A program made the translations under genes and the position numbers. A DNA stretch of 64,000 nucleotides from Galerina marginata (taxonomy: Eukaryota; Basidiomycota; Agaricomycetes; Agaricales; Galerinaceae), in contig JAECYW010000005.1 of assembly GCA_023014335.1 (NCBI GenBank), positions 1,798,001 to 1,862,000 of the forward strand, given 5' to 3'. Of this stretch, positions 1 to 12,369 are shown in pieces (positions within the stretch are counted from its first letter, which is position 1; the number at the start of each line of letters is the position of its first letter). The notes under the pieces are model-generated. The model saw only the letters and a list, made by a program, of their open reading frames with translations. It was not told where the DNA came from and made no database searches.

Positions 1-364
1 ACATCTGGATTGGCTTTTCCTTCCTGCTCCCCCTATCTCGCAGACTTCGGAATCAGCAATCACAAACCTGGAACTGTTCCTGCCTCATCTGAGCTTCAAC
101 GACTGCGAATTTCACATCATTATAACTGACGGGTTTACCCTGATATGTCTTGTCCAGATCCCGTTGGACAGCCCTCTACCGATGGCTGTTTTGGAGCCAG
201 TTTATTTTAAAATTTCTTTCGGCGGTCTTGGTCCCCATCTGAGCTGGGAATAATAATTTGTGGGTATAAAATGGACTCTAACGATTCCAAAAGCTCTCAA
301 GACATCTTTCTTTGTCTTACGAAGTCTCTTGCTTCAGCCCTTCTTTACGATCTGCCAGTCAAAA
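1..364. other. Upstream region of the DUF3455 gene; no gene seen
   Basis: No open frame or family motif is recognisable here. A TATA-like stretch (gggtataaaa) lies at about 261-270, roughly 95 bp upstream of the DUF3455 start codon, and could be its core promoter. That is inference from spacing only. Confidence 0.4.
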
Positions 365-1294
365 ATGATTGCCTTCACCACATTCATTTCCTTAGCCGTC
401 TCTGTCCCCCTCCTCACGGTGTCGGGGTCTGCCTTAAAGCGTTCGGGATGCAGCCTTAAAGGCCACACCACCCCAAGCCTTCCAGCCCCGCTCGTAGCAC
501 CGACGGATGCCCTTTCTTGGGTCGGTCTCGCAATCGGCACCCAAAACTACACCTGCAGTAGTGCGGGTACCTATACGTGAGTGGGGTATTAAATCTGTTT
601 GCTTTATGCCTAGGTTGACGTCGTTCGCAATAGCAACGTTGGTGCTTTGGCGGAGCTCTTCGACGTTTCCTGCCTCGTCCAAACCTCCATTTTCCCCGCC
701 CTACAAGATATTGCGATTGCGGCTTGGGAGGCAGCTCCGCCGACTGTGACTGCCGCGGAGGTAATCAAGTCCTTGCACGGCTTGACCACACCTGCTATTC
801 TCGGTACGCCTCTTCCGTTAACCATCTCGTTCATTCAGTAAATATTGAGATGGATCAAAGGACAACACTACTATGTAGTCAACCCGGTTTCCGGCATCGG
901 AATCAATCCTAAATGGGACTTCACCTCGCAAGGTTCACATGCCGGAAACAAGGAAGCCTTCGTTGTCGCTGCCAAAGTCAACGGTGCTTCTGCTCCAACT
1001 GGCAGCAAAGACATTGACTGGGTTCAGCTCGGCGCGCTGGCGGGTGCACCTGCTTTGACGGGTGAGCTCGCTAAAGAAGTATACCGAACAGACACCCGCC
1101 TTGGCCAGCCTGCTGCATCTGTGAGTAATTATTTGACTCTAGCCGACCTTGTGATCGAGCTGGCAAAATAGTGCACCCCAGGATCAGCCGAAGTGGTTAA
1201 ATACGCCGCTAAGTATTGTAGGCATATTTTTGTCCTTGATAAATCAGGCCCTGACCTACACATCCTCACAGATGGCTTCGGAGGATCTGTTTAG
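365..1294 (+). CDS. Secreted DUF3455 family protein
   Basis: Exons 365-576, 634-803, 861-1120 and 1172-1294 join in frame; introns of 57, 57 and 51 bp have GT..AG ends. The ATG at 365 opens a signal peptide (MIAFTTFISLAVSVPLLTVS). The mature part carries the landmarks I associate with DUF3455: IGTQNYTCSSAGTY, then LAELFDVSCL, GQHYYVV, NPKWDF and a C-terminal CTPGSAEVVKYAAKY. These proteins are secreted or surface proteins of unknown function, sometimes mis-named malate dehydrogenase in fungal annotations. The last stretch could carry one more intron at 1219-1270, but the same stop is used either way. Family assignment is firm; function is not known. Confidence 0.85.
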
Positions 1295-2653
1295 AAGTTG
1301 GTTCTGCGAGCTTACAATTCGGGAGATTCCATACAAAATCCCAAGGGTTCCCCCCTCTCTGGGAATATAGCGTTGAAATACTACCACATCGCTCCATCCT
1401 TACACGCTTTCAATTAATTCACAATCTCTGTTTGTTGAAATCAATTAAGTGTCCGACAGATGATGCATCGAGATTGCAAGCTTTTAAGCTTGACGTGGAA
1501 AATCGACAGATGCCGCTGCCGATGTCAATGGAAGACGGTGCAAAATTTCGATTCCTAATTTTAGTCCAACAGGTAATCGGTCACAAAAGTGCGGCGGCAT
1601 ATTTAGAAATCGATTAGCATAGGATCACCTTCAAGCGGAGCGGTGGTAGTATTTTTTCCATAGAGATCCTGGAATAACAGAACCTCGACCTCTTCCTAGC
1701 TCACCGTTCAGAGTTGCCAAAGAGTTGCAACCTCATCCAATGAAATCGTGGTACATAATTTTTCCTTCGCTAAGGGCGGACTCGTCCAATGCCTGTGGGA
1801 TTGGGTCTTATAAGACAACATAGGGTAAAGGGCCATAAATGCTGGACCAGACAGAAGAGGTTTTGAGAAATGTCCAACTTGTTAGCAATAATTGAGGCAC
1901 GTTTCTAGACAGCACTCCTGGCCCTGGGTGTACGGTGAATTGTTTGTCATTTCCTTTCTCTCATGCGTCAATAATTTCCTATTATTCGAGAAGGGTTGGA
2001 ATATCGAGTCAGAAAACAAGTGTATGGCTTGTGACTTCAATTTGATAGCGTATACATCACCGGTGACTGCCTCAAATTTCATCGAAGGAAATACGAAGAG
2101 ACAAATGGCACACTGGCATTCCACCACGGTCAGAGTCTATACGTGGATCATATACAAACAGATAAGGACGACGAAGAATTCTCGATGAGTAAACATAAAA
2201 TTGCTGAAAAGAGGTTCGACCTGTAAAACTTCCCGGTGGGACCGGATTAATATCCTTTGACCCCTCCTGTGGCCGTTTGTACCATTTTAAAAAAACTGGC
2301 CAGCGAAGCTGCTGTGAGTTTGTCCAATGAGTACGGAGGAACGCAAGTTGTGATATAAGGTTGCCTTTAAATCAGAGCTTCGTCAGCTGACATAGCTAAA
2401 CCCGCCTTCGCCGTATGAGCCCTTCATTGGTATTCGTCATCTTGCTTTATCCTTCCTCGCCGAAAAACATGGACCACGAAAGTACAGCTATGGAGAGAGA
2501 AGGTGACTGCCTTTGTCGCGAGGAGTGTAAGTCGGGAGTTTGGCTCGACGAAAAGGTATAAAACGATGATACCAGAGAACCAGATGCCACAGCAATATCC
2601 AATTGCAAACTGCAGTTGCACTTCCTGCACTTCCTTCCTATTCCTTATTCAAC
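1295..2653. other. Intergenic region, nothing recognised
   Basis: Only short frames without family similarity occur. This is presumably the 3' flank of the DUF3455 gene and the promoter of the oxidoreductase gene. Confidence 0.4.
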
Positions 2654-4090
2654 ATGAGCAACGTCAACGCTGCAGCACCAGGGGCTCCTTATTATACACC
2701 TTTTCAGGACCCTCCCGCTGGAAAAGCCTTCGTTCCTCAGAAGAGTGGAAAGTCTATACCAAAGCTGTTCCAGCCATTGAAAATTCGTGGAGTCGAATTC
2801 CAGAACAGGATCTTCGTAAGCCTTCACCATTTTAGTAGAGGATGGTTTGATTAATAGCAAAACGGCCAAGCTGTCTCCAATGGCCCAATATTCTGCAAAA
2901 GACGGGATCCCTACTCCATGGCACATTGCACATCGTAGGTCTTCAACGTTCAACTCCGGCGCCTGTCTTGGTTTGAAGTTTGACGGACATGACCTATCTG
3001 TAGTCGGTGGTATTTTCACGCGCGGACCTGGTTTATCGTTTACCGAGGCCACTGCTGTGTTACCAGAAGGCCGCACCACTCCTGAAGATACTGGGATCTG
3101 GTCGGATGATCATGTTAAAGCCTTCTCACAGATCGTCGATTTCGCCCATTCCCAGGGGCAGAAAATAGGCATCCAGCTGGCTCACGCGGGTCGCAAAGCA
3201 TCCACCATCTCACCTTGGCTGAACGGTGAACCAATAGCAAAAGAAGAGCTCGGAGGCTGGCCAGACAATGTTTGGGGTCCGTCAGATGTCCCGTTCGACC
3301 CAAGTCCAAGTTACCCACAACCCCGCGAATTGACCGTCGACGGCATCAAGAAGATCGTCTCTGCTTTTGCCGACGGGGCGAAGCGCGGGGTCGCAGCAGG
3401 TTTCGATGTAGTCGAGATCCACGCCGCTCACGGCTACTTGCTTTCCTCGTTCCTCAGTCGTACAAGCAATAAGCGGACCGATCAATACGGAGGAAGTTTT
3501 GAGAACAGAATCCGCCTCATCCTTGAAGTCGTAGATGCCGTCAGGGCTGTTATCCCGAACGATATGCCGTTGTTCTTGAGGTGGGGAATTGGATTTGGTC
3601 TCTCCTGCACACGGTCTTGCTTACACTTGGATGTTACAGGATTTCGGGAACAGAGTGGCTGGAAGAAGTTGCACCCAACGAGCCATCATGGAAAGCAGAA
3701 GACACCGTCAGAATCGCGCCTTTCCTGGCTGAGCACGGCGTGGACCTCATTGACGTTTCAGCGGGTGGCAACGACCGCCGCCAGAAAATCCGACCAGGTC
3801 CTGCATACCAAGTTCCTTTCGCAGCTGCCGTCAAGGAAGCCGTGGGTTCGAAAATTCTAGTTGGCTCTGTTGGGGGGCTGTTCAACGGCGAGATTGCAGA
3901 AGATATCCTGGAATCGGGTCGCGCGGATGTAGTCTTTATAGGTCGTCAATTCCAGAAGAATCCTGGGCAGGTATGGGCGATTGCAGAGGAGCTTGGGGTC
4001 GAGGTGAAATTTGCCAGCCAAATGCAGTGGGGATTCCGGGGACGAGGTCGTCGATTCCTTGGTACTAATAAGCAGGAAAAAGCTCTTTAG
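2654..4090 (+). CDS. Old Yellow Enzyme-type NADH:flavin oxidoreductase
   Basis: Exons 2654-2815, 2871-2934, 3004-3580 and 3640-4090 give a 417-residue protein; introns are 55, 69 and 59 bp. The protein is a single FMN-binding TIM barrel of the OYE family, closest in pattern to the YqjM-like branch. Visible landmarks are [17 protein letters not shown] at the N-terminus, LSPMAQYSA, the [12 protein letters not shown] strand created by the second splice, [10 protein letters not shown], the substrate-binding [24 protein letters not shown], and the phosphate-binding [21 protein letters not shown] region. Such enzymes use NAD(P)H to reduce activated C=C bonds; the physiological substrate cannot be told from sequence. 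It lacks a signal peptide, so a cytosolic location is likely. It is complete, with no damaged motif seen. Confidence 0.93.
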
Positions 4091-4469
4091 TTGCATTGTT
4101 GAAAGAAAATAGAAGTACCTTGCACGTAAAATAAAATTTGTATAGAATCGCTATCTTGACTCCCCTAACCTGGATATTCGAACCACGCGGAAACATCGAT
4201 TCATCTCCCGATTTCATCGCCATTATAGTGGCCATTCCGTGAACTCTAGAATGTTGGCCACGCGTAGTGTTAGCCTTGGAACATTTTTAAGAATGTGTAA
4301 ACAAAGGGGCCTTCAAATCACATTTTTGTGAGTAGGTAGAGGCAATGAAGCAGGGTAAATCATAGAGTTAACAAGGACGCTAGATACCACATGCCCGCAT
4401 TCATGTAGACATATCGCTCAGTAAAAAGTACCAAGAGTGAATAACCAGAGCACAAACGCTGTACCGCGA
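4091..4469. other. Convergent 3' intergenic spacer
   Basis: Spacer between the 3' ends of the oxidoreductase (+) and SPC2 (-). Nothing gene-like is seen. Confidence 0.5.
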
Positions 4470-5461
4470 TCATGCCGACTTCCCGTCCATTCCTTGCTCT
4501 ACTAGCTCACCCACCCAGCGTTCGAATGCATCTTGATCCATAGTTCCCTGCTCGTCAAAGAAAGAGCTGTAAGACTTAGATGCCTTTGTTCGTCCTTTGG
4601 CAAGGAGGGATTTGCCGCCGTTGGTAGATCGGACGTAGGATACGGCCAGTTGATATGAAGGGGAATTGGAAGGGGAAAGAGACGATGACGAATGAGAGGA
4701 CGGTAGTGTCTTGGAGGTGAGGTGTATACGCTCAGTTATTATCTACGAACGAGTCATAAATGTTTGCAATTTAAAAGACAAGGAAAATAACTGACTCGCT
4801 TCGAAAATGTTTTTCGTTTTCCAACAAAGATCGTATTGCCTTCTATGAAATATGCATAGAGGGTCTGGACCATGGTCAAAACAATATATCTGGGTAAGAG
4901 TGGTCAGTCGTGCGAATGTAGAAGGGAAGGTAAAACTCACACTACAAGTCCGATTGAAACCACTGGTTTTGACTTCTCAAATTCAACTTTATATCCGTAC
5001 AAAGCCGCTCCAGCGGCCACAAATACGCTCAGCCATCCAAGTCCAAGCCGTACATCTGTGTGGAGGTGACTTTGCTTGAAGAGTTCAGGCCGTGACAGAT
5101 ACTAAAACCACAAAATATTGCACCCAGTCAGCAAAAACCTTCAAAAACACGAAACCACAAGGCAGAAAGGCGATTTATGGAAGGGTACAAAGGTGGACAA
5201 TAAAGCTCTGAAAGAGTCACTCACGCGTTTTATAGCGTCATCGCAAGCATTCTTGAGCTCAGTGGCATTTGCGTTGTTTAATTTCACTACATCACGGTCT
5301 GTTGAAGGTACAGTTATCGAGAGAGGCCCTGCAGGGCGTTCTGATTCAGGGGACGGGGGTGTTCTCGTGCGGCTAGCACTAGGGCTAGGTGTGCGTGTCG
5401 AGTTTATCCCTGCCGATGGACTGTCGACCTCGGTGCGACCTGTTTTTTTGGAGCGGGCCAT
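4470..5461 (-). CDS. SPC2: Signal peptidase complex subunit 2
   Basis: Reading the minus strand, exons 5461-5225, 5101-4941, 4889-4796 and 4742-4470 join in frame (254 residues). The protein has a charged N-terminus, the family signature LNNANATELKNACDDAIKR, then two hydrophobic segments (roughly LGWLSVFVAAGAALYGY and VVYIVLTMVQTLYAYFIEG, the second created by splicing), and a cytosolic C-terminal part beginning NTIFVGKRKTFSKR. This is the layout of SPC25/Spc2, the accessory subunit of the ER signal peptidase complex that links it to the translocon. The C-terminal region has a Ser-rich insert (about 4650-4700). Start and stop are both clear. Confidence 0.9.
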
Positions 5462-8001
5462 TGCGAGCTTCGTGGGCTATCGGGGAGACAAAGAGGTATT
5501 ATGAGAGGATGGCAACGAAGGTGATAATTGGAGGAAAGTGCCGACGGTGGCAGCGTTGAGTACAGCCCCCACTTCCGCAACGTGTCCTTTGGCTCTGCCA
5601 CGTGATTTTCCCACGCGTTCCTCATTCTTCTGTCAACGATGCACTGCTTGTGTCTTCTACTTCTTGTCTACTTCAAGCTTCGAGATCGCACACTCTACCT
5701 GTCCCAATTTTGTTGGTTGGATATACATGTAATCATCTAGGCCTATAGGGATATTTTTTTTGTGGCAGTTTGATTGTGTGCCTACCTAATTTCATGTATC
5801 ATCGTCCCCCTCCTCATATCATCTCTGCCCATTTGTTGCGTGTTCTCGCCGCATAGAACGTCGGAAAAGGACCTTGCCTTTCTTTTCTGCGAGTTCAGAA
5901 ACTTATCTTAGGCGTCACCCTAGGGGCGCCTTAGGCGAGAAGCCTTCGATCCTGCTTGATCAATCTATTGAAATTCTTTGTTCTATATGCACTTATGGCG
6001 TCGGGAATTCAGACCATCTGTTCTGGTACTTCGGGCAGGCTTCGGGGTGATTTTCTTTATTGAACCCATGTGGTTGGGAATTTCATCGCTCTGGACCCAA
6101 GGGTCGAATGGTCAATGTCGCAGTGACAGTCCCACAAACGCTTACCTTCTGGTGCACCATGCGACGGGGTGCGATGATGGGGTACGATGACGAGCTATTT
6201 TACGAGCTCAAAGGAGCTTTACACGCTTCGACACGGTATGTTTAATAGTCTCCTCATAGCTTCTTAATGACTTGTGATTAAGATTATTTCACATAGGCAT
6301 TTTGGTAGGCACTGATTATATCCCGAATTGTCGGGGAAAACCAGGGAAGACCTGGTCAGTTCATCACAGGCTCACACGCCGCTGCAACTTGCCCACTCCT
6401 GCTGAGTACAAGGGCATGATTGCAGCGTGGTTCAAGGGGTCCTTACATCTCACGATCGGTGGCAACTCGCCAAAAAGCAACCAATTCCAAGCCTTCGAGG
6501 AATCTCGGCGACGAAGGCTAGTACTTACGCTTTCGAATAACCTCCGTTCGGGCGGCGCTCATGACGAAAATAAATCAATCCAGGAATTAATCGACAGCGC
6601 CATGAATACGATGATACATGACATTAAGCTTTTTGTTTTCTAGATCGGTCCAGTGCGTATTGTTTAATTGTCCTTTTCAATGAAATGAGGTTCCGGCGTC
6701 TTGGACGTCAGTAGCAAAAAAAATCTGTCTCGTCACGAATGGAGTTGATATTTATAAAACTGATCAGTCTGGCTCAAACAGTAGCTTCATGATCTTCCTA
6801 ATCCACCTCATAGGCGTTTTCGAACACATGTTCTCGCTGTCGAACCGAGGGATCAGTATCAGCGCTATATCTCGGAAACTCGGATTCGAATCATCCGATT
6901 GGGTATGGGTTCCATGGACATCGGATTCAACATTTCTAGCGAAGTTCTGGCCTTTCATTTTGGGCCACGAAAATGGCCTTAAGTAGGATCTCTTGCCAGA
7001 GACATCGGTGAGGCTTAACCAAGGCTCAACCGCGATGGTCACTTATATTGCATCAATTTGGGTAATCCATTCAACTCACGCTTTTGGAATTGCCATCCAG
7101 GTTATTTCAGCGACTTGCATCCAGCGCACTCGTCCTATGTGTTTTGATCAGATGTGCTTATAATTCATACGATTGCCTCAATCAAGAAATGTCAACAGCA
7201 ACATGACAGCTCCAGCTTCGCGGGTGGGTGGGAATGCTAAATTGGTGGTCCTTATTATATTTATCGTTTGGATCTGGGATATGATTAGGCAGTCCGGAAT
7301 CTGATTCAACTCAGATTAGAACATCCCATTATCCTATCTTGGACGACGAAAAACCGACCTCCACCGCTGACACACATCGCACAGCAGTTTACGATATTCA
7401 GCGATCAAGGAACTGTGGTCCTCGGACTTTCAGGAAGCAATCTCAACGACGAAGCTCTGTTTCTGTGAAGGGAGTGCGAGCCAATTGCCTGTTTATGTGA
7501 CTTTGCATCGCCTTGCTTAGCCTTGCAAGTAGTTCGAGCGTAGCGCTTGACTGCATCGATGTACACGGCGCCCTGATATCTGACATTTGTCTACTTTTAA
7601 CACAGGGTCGCGTGAATCTCCTTCCCCGAGTCTCAGCTGCTCGGCCGGACAGCGGTCCAAGAATGGAACCCTGGATTAGTGAGCCATATTTACGGTTCTG
7701 GTTAATGCGATGGTATGATGTCGACAAGGACTTCCGAGTCAGGGTGTCAATCCCCGATTTCTCTAGACCTGATCTGCAACAATACCTTTTGAACAATAAC
7801 AGCGAGCTCCAGTGCTTTCCTTTCTTCAGTTTCTTCCCTCTGCCCAACCCTCTCTGAAGCTGGCTCCTGGCCCCCTCTATCGCGACCTTCTCGAATACTG
7901 GAGAATCCTTCCAAAGTTTACTAGTTCCGATATACCGGTGAGGACACTTGGACCCACCATGACCATATTCAGGGCCTAACACACACACAAACTATAGGAT
8001 C
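5462..8001. other. Long intergenic region with an unassigned open stretch
   Basis: No gene is recognised in 2.5 kb. A plus-strand open stretch at 6302-6643 (about 113 codons), preceded by another at 6060-6245, could be the two exons of a small gene or decayed coding sequence, but no splice pair at 6236/6297 keeps frame and I recognise no domain. Overlapping opposite-strand frames at 7443-7988 look like chance. A short palindrome-rich patch lies near 5900-5950. Confidence 0.4.
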
Positions 8002-9765
8002 ATGGATGCCGGGGACAGATATAGAGCAAAACGAAGCTCAGAAGTGATGGACTCGCAGTTCAAATATCTCTCGATTTCCGATAGCGGTCCCCAGCTTCCT
8101 GCCACCACAAATAGTGCTACTTCTTCTGCCGTTAGGCGCCGATTTTCGAAAGTTGTCAACAAACACCTCAATCGCATACTCTTCTTCGCATCGGCAGGAG
8201 ACGGTTCGAGAGACGAACATAACCTTGAGGTAGCGCGGTATACTGCGCGGGCCACTGCGCAAGTCTGTCGACGCTGGAGAGCAGCCGCGGTAAATACACC
8301 AAGTATCTGGCTTGGGCCAGTACTTTCGTGGTATTCGCATCCCAACTGGCTGGACGTCGTCCTTGAGCGATCGAAACCGCTCCCATTGGACGTCGTCATT
8401 CTTGATGGCGCTGTAACACGCAAACCTCAGATCCTCCCCATAGTATTGGCGCGTATCTCTCGAATCCGGCACCTGGACCTCACCATTGACCTCACGCGCG
8501 AGGCCCTATTATGGCAAAGCATAGGAAAATTGAAGCTGTTGCAACAACAGGCCCCTTGCCTTCAGTCCTTTTGTCTCAATGTCGTCACTGACGTTGAAAC
8601 GAGAGGACGGATTCATGTTACCGAGCCTGAAAACCTCTTTAGTGGCTGGGCCCCAATGCTCCATCATCTCCGTATACAAGATTGTCCAATAAACCTCGCC
8701 CCAAAGATGTATTCAAGCCTCCGGGTTCTTTTCCTCCATCACACTCCTTTCACTTCACCTGTTCAGGTGCTCGATGCCCTGCGAAACATGAAGTACCTCG
8801 AGAGCTTCTATTTGGCTTGTCCGCCGGGCAATTTGCATCTTATCGTGGACTGTCCAGATGTCCCGCCAGTCTACCTCCTGAATCTTAACCGACTTCACAT
8901 CGCGGACACGACGTCAATGTGCGCAAGTATCTTTAAGCACTTGCATCTGCCTCTGTCGTGCTCCATCCAGCTGGATTGTCACCAAGTTAATGGAGGTCAA
9001 CACTTACGAGAAATACTCTCGCGCATGAAGGAAACATTGTCGAACTGGAGGTGCGAGCCCCTCACTGGGAGCCAGTACCTCGATATAGGAGCCACACATA
9101 TCAGATTAGCCCTAGAGGGCCCGATGGAGGTCGACGACTTCCCAAGTCGGCAGCACCCTTATGTCGGCCTGGCTCTCTTCTGGCAGCCCAGTCCTATATC
9201 TTTTCAATCTCTTTTTTCTTTGTTTCCACTTGTCACCTCAAATTTCCCAAAGTGTACGGCCTCCCCAGATAGTTTACACGTGAACGCCGATACCAAAATC
9301 CCTGCCGGATTACGGCCTCTCGTAGCGAACTGGCTGCGCAGCCAACAGGACATTCAGGCAATAGAATTCCGAAGCCACGACGCGTTTGCGTTCTTCGAAC
9401 CGATCCTTCGACTGCCTAAAAGCAATACATACCATGAAGACGAAGACGACGATTACAATTCCCATAGTGATGCAGACATTCTTTTGCCCATCCTTGGTGA
9501 CCTGAGACTCGAGAACGTAAACTTCAACACTGATAAGCGACGCTACTGGAAGCGTCTAATAAAGACTCTGAAGGGACGGGACAAAGCCGGATGCCCGATC
9601 CAACAGCTCGACTTGGTCTGTTGTAGTGGAGATTATAGCTTGAATGAGGCGAATCGTTATGTCGCAGATGTAAAAGAGGACGGCGAAAGCCACTATGACG
9701 ACAACGACGACGAGGGTAGCGACGATTCAGACTGCACCATTCAAGCCAACTCGGACATCGAGTGA
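8002..9765 (+). CDS. Divergent F-box/LRR-like protein
   Basis: An intronless frame of 587 residues. Near residues 50-105 it has a degenerate F-box, recognisable by the closing pattern AQVCRRWRAAAVNTPSIWL that follows an LNRILFF helix. The rest has the irregular Leu-rich layout of agaric F-box/LRR proteins and ends in a strongly acidic tail (DDNDDEGSDDSD). F-box proteins recruit substrates to SCF ubiquitin ligases; whether this weak F-box still binds Skp1 is uncertain. A second in-frame ATG at 8050 could be used instead. It is one of four F-box-type genes in this window; its N-terminus is the least conserved of them. Confidence 0.7.
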   Translation: MDAGDRYRAKRSSEVMDSQFKYLSISDSGPQLPATTNSATSSAVRRRFSKVVNKHLNRILFFASAGDGSRDEHNLEVARYTARATAQVCRRWRAAAVNTPSIWLGPVLSWYSHPNWLDVVLERSKPLPLDVVILDGAVTRKPQILPIVLARISRIRHLDLTIDLTREALLWQSIGKLKLLQQQAPCLQSFCLNVVTDVETRGRIHVTEPENLFSGWAPMLHHLRIQDCPINLAPKMYSSLRVLFLHHTPFTSPVQVLDALRNMKYLESFYLACPPGNLHLIVDCPDVPPVYLLNLNRLHIADTTSMCASIFKHLHLPLSCSIQLDCHQVNGGQHLREILSRMKETLSNWRCEPLTGSQYLDIGATHIRLALEGPMEVDDFPSRQHPYVGLALFWQPSPISFQSLFSLFPLVTSNFPKCTASPDSLHVNADTKIPAGLRPLVANWLRSQQDIQAIEFRSHDAFAFFEPILRLPKSNTYHEDEDDDYNSHSDADILLPILGDLRLENVNFNTDKRRYWKRLIKTLKGRDKAGCPIQQLDLVCCSGDYSLNEANRYVADVKEDGESHYDDNDDEGSDDSDCTIQANSDIE

Positions 9766-10632
9766 TACCCATTCCAATTGATCTCTGGACCCGTTTTGTA
9801 GCCTATTATACGTCCTATATCGTTGTTTGATTACGGTAGACCTGTATTACACCCTTTCCTCTTTTTGTATTATTATCCATTGGCAAGGCGAGTTTTGTTT
9901 GTATTCACAATAATTACTTCAATACCTTTTCACATTGGAACGAGCCATTGCCATATCTAAATTTACCCCCTCTTACACCTGTGGAAGTCTGGACTTCTCA
10001 AGTTCTAACTGGACAAACATAGCTTCACAGTTCTTCTGCCCGGCATATGTCAGACTCCGAGCTATTTATTGGACAGCGCCCACGGGCCCATCCTGTATTC
10101 GACCGCTGGGGTACCTAGCATCTCACTCCAAGAGAGCCGGCGGGCAGATGATTGACTGATGATTGACAGTCAACTTCGTTCGCATCTAGCAATTCATTCG
10201 CAGCCGGCGCTTCCAGCACTATCCTTATGAATGCTAGCCAGGATTTACTTAATTAAATTGAAAGGCTACTAGGTGCAATCGGCGGAGGTGAGGGGCAACC
10301 CGAAATGCCAACTACTTCAAGTTATTTTCGGCTTCTTCCAATTAGTCTGTAATACGCCTTTCGATGGGCATTTTGGTTGTGTACTTCAGCTCAGTAGAGA
10401 TTTACTGTAAAGTCGATATCGATACATACTGATTAAAACGATGAACCCGATTGCAAGATTATCCAGGTCATAAGTACAGAAAGGGGTGAGTGATGCATGA
10501 TGCATTCCCCCAATCAAAATGCAGTCCGGGAAAAGTTATCTGTTAGAAAGGGATCTTAGTTGACAAGGTAGTGCCAGTACTGTATTACAGACTGTGGACT
10601 AGAAGTATAAGTATATGTCAAGGCAATCGCCT
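9766..10632. other. Intergenic spacer, convergent F-box genes
   Basis: Spacer between the 3' ends of two F-box-type genes. No gene or repeat is recognised. Confidence 0.5.
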
Positions 10633-12369
10633 TTATATCGCCCCTGTGACCTTTGTTACTTCTATTCCGTAACGTTCAAAGTGGGCACTAATGCAAGCGT
10701 TACAATCAAGGAGGGTGAAGCTACTCATTGGCACCAAATTATCGTTGGCGAAACGAGTGGACACATAGTCTAACAGGATGTGTTGAAGGCGCGGACGGCC
10801 ACGGGAGGGATATCTGTGTCGAAAGTCCAGCTTCAAAAAAGAAATCGAGTTTAGGAACGGCAGTGCGTCACGCCAGGACGATGAATCTTGATAGTATTCG
10901 TTTAACGTTCCATCAAAATAAGGTAGGAGGAACTCGAAAGTTTGCTTGGAAATTTGGCCCAAGTGCTGCAAATTGACCAGTGGCCGTAATAAAGCGATGA
11001 GCCCATCACGATGCACGTCTGGGTCAATGGCCGGCTTGACTTCGATGCATAAATTTAAGTTCGTCACGTTCGCGAACGAGCCTTCGATGACATTGCAGAC
11101 AACCTGGAGGACGTTTAACGGGTGGATGATTGGCTCGGTTTGAAGCGACGTAAGCAGTTCAAAGTCCTTGTCCCATGAGAAACGAATGGAAAAGGACATC
11201 GGCTTGTCCTTCTGTATCTTGTCTTGCAAAGATGGTTCGATGGTCCACATACTACATACGCCAGTCTTAACGTCGATCACGACGGACTCTCCAAGGAAGC
11301 CATCACTGTCAAGCCTCGGCTCCAGCTGGGTTAAAAGACGGTGGAGTTGGGATCCACTATCTGTGCGATCGATATCGTCGCATACCAGTTTAATACTGCA
11401 AGAGAGCGGGATGTCGAGAGCGGCGAAAATGTTTGCACAATGGGAAATCGGGCCGCCGAAATAAAAGTAGTCGAGATTCGATAATTCGATGAGTTCGTCA
11501 GGGGACTCGAAGGGTTCAGCGTCACCATGAACGTAGAATTCGCGTGTCAACGACGCCTTGACGAGTTCCAAATGTTGTAACTTTGGCATATGTGATACGG
11601 CATTCAGGAGTTTGCAAGGTGAGCGCGCCATGGCCGTCGGGACGTCGCGAATGACTAAGCTCTCTATGTTCGAAAAGGCAAGGTTGGACCGGAAGTTCAA
11701 ACAACAGCCTCGAAGATGCAAAGAGTGTAAGTTCCACGCTGAAGTTGCTTGCTCGATGGCGAGGTTCAGATTGGCCGAGGTGCAATCCCTTCGGCGACCC
11801 GAGTGTTCAGTCGTATCTTTGACGAGAACCAGCTCTTCAAGGTGCGAAACGTCATGAGAAAAGAGGGTATCTAAGAGAGACCACGAGCCGGAAGGAGGCT
11901 TGAGGATGAGTTTTCGGGCCCGCTTGATAAGTTTTGGAATAAGAGTCGTTAGCTTCGTGTTAACTTGGACGGGAGGGGCGAAAGAGCGAGAGGCCAGGGT
12001 TTTAGCAATAGAAAGAACGCCGGATTGACGAGCTCTTTGCTGAAGCTCCAGGTCTCCAAGGAACGTTTTCGTGATAGAGGGAAGGGATAGCGTGTCGATT
12101 AAACCGTCGCCGCAGAGCGGAAGTGTATGGAGCGACAGAAAGTTTACTGTTTGTGACAGGTCGAAAGTTTCGGTCCAAAGATAAGAGGAGGGCATTATTA
12201 TACTTCTCCACCTCGCGCATACGCAAGAACTCGAAATAGTTGTTTGGAAGGGGTCGTGTGGGTGCCACAAGTCCTGGGTGGTGTTGCACTTGAATATTTC
12301 TAGAAGTAATTCAGTTGGCAGGTCGTTTATAGAAATCATGTTCGGGTTGACGTAGCGTCTATGCAGCAA
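10633..12369 (-). CDS. F-box/LRR-like protein
   Basis: An intronless minus-strand frame of 578 residues. The F-box starts about residue 12 (ISINDLPTELLLEIFKCN) and closes with CVCARWRSIIMPSSYLWTE; the remainder is Leu-rich and irregular. The arrangement LPTELL..IF..N..QD..HPHDP followed by V...W is shared with the gene at 16211-17791, so the two are paralogs of one local subfamily. The ATG at 12339 (MISINDLP) is an alternative start that still includes the F-box. A role as an SCF substrate receptor is inferred from the family only; the substrate is unknown. Confidence 0.8.
   Translation of the reverse strand: MLHRRYVNPNMISINDLPTELLLEIFKCNTTQDLWHPHDPFQTTISSSCVCARWRSIIMPSSYLWTETFDLSQTVNFLSLHTLPLCGDGLIDTLSLPSITKTFLGDLELQQRARQSGVLSIAKTLASRSFAPPVQVNTKLTTLIPKLIKRARKLILKPPSGSWSLLDTLFSHDVSHLEELVLVKDTTEHSGRRRDCTSANLNLAIEQATSAWNLHSLHLRGCCLNFRSNLAFSNIESLVIRDVPTAMARSPCKLLNAVSHMPKLQHLELVKASLTREFYVHGDAEPFESPDELIELSNLDYFYFGGPISHCANIFAALDIPLSCSIKLVCDDIDRTDSGSQLHRLLTQLEPRLDSDGFLGESVVIDVKTGVCSMWTIEPSLQDKIQKDKPMSFSIRFSWDKDFELLTSLQTEPIIHPLNVLQVVCNVIEGSFANVTNLNLCIEVKPAIDPDVHRDGLIALLRPLVNLQHLGQISKQTFEFLLPYFDGTLNEYYQDSSSWRDALPFLNSISFLKLDFRHRYPSRGRPRLQHILLDYVSTRFANDNLVPMSSFTLLDCNACISAHFERYGIEVTKVTGAI

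Noticed and set aside
1121..1142. 22 bp intron GTGAGT..TAG in the DUF3455 gene
   Set aside because: Too short for a fungal intron; the 51 bp intron to 1171 keeps the conserved CTPGSAEVVKYAAKY end.
6060..6643. Possible two-exon gene
   Set aside because: The candidate GT at 6236 and AG at 6296 do not keep frame and no domain is recognisable; left as an unassigned stretch.
7443..7988. Minus-strand frame of 181 codons
   Set aside because: Basic, no domain, overlapped by an equally unlikely plus-strand frame, and no splice partners.
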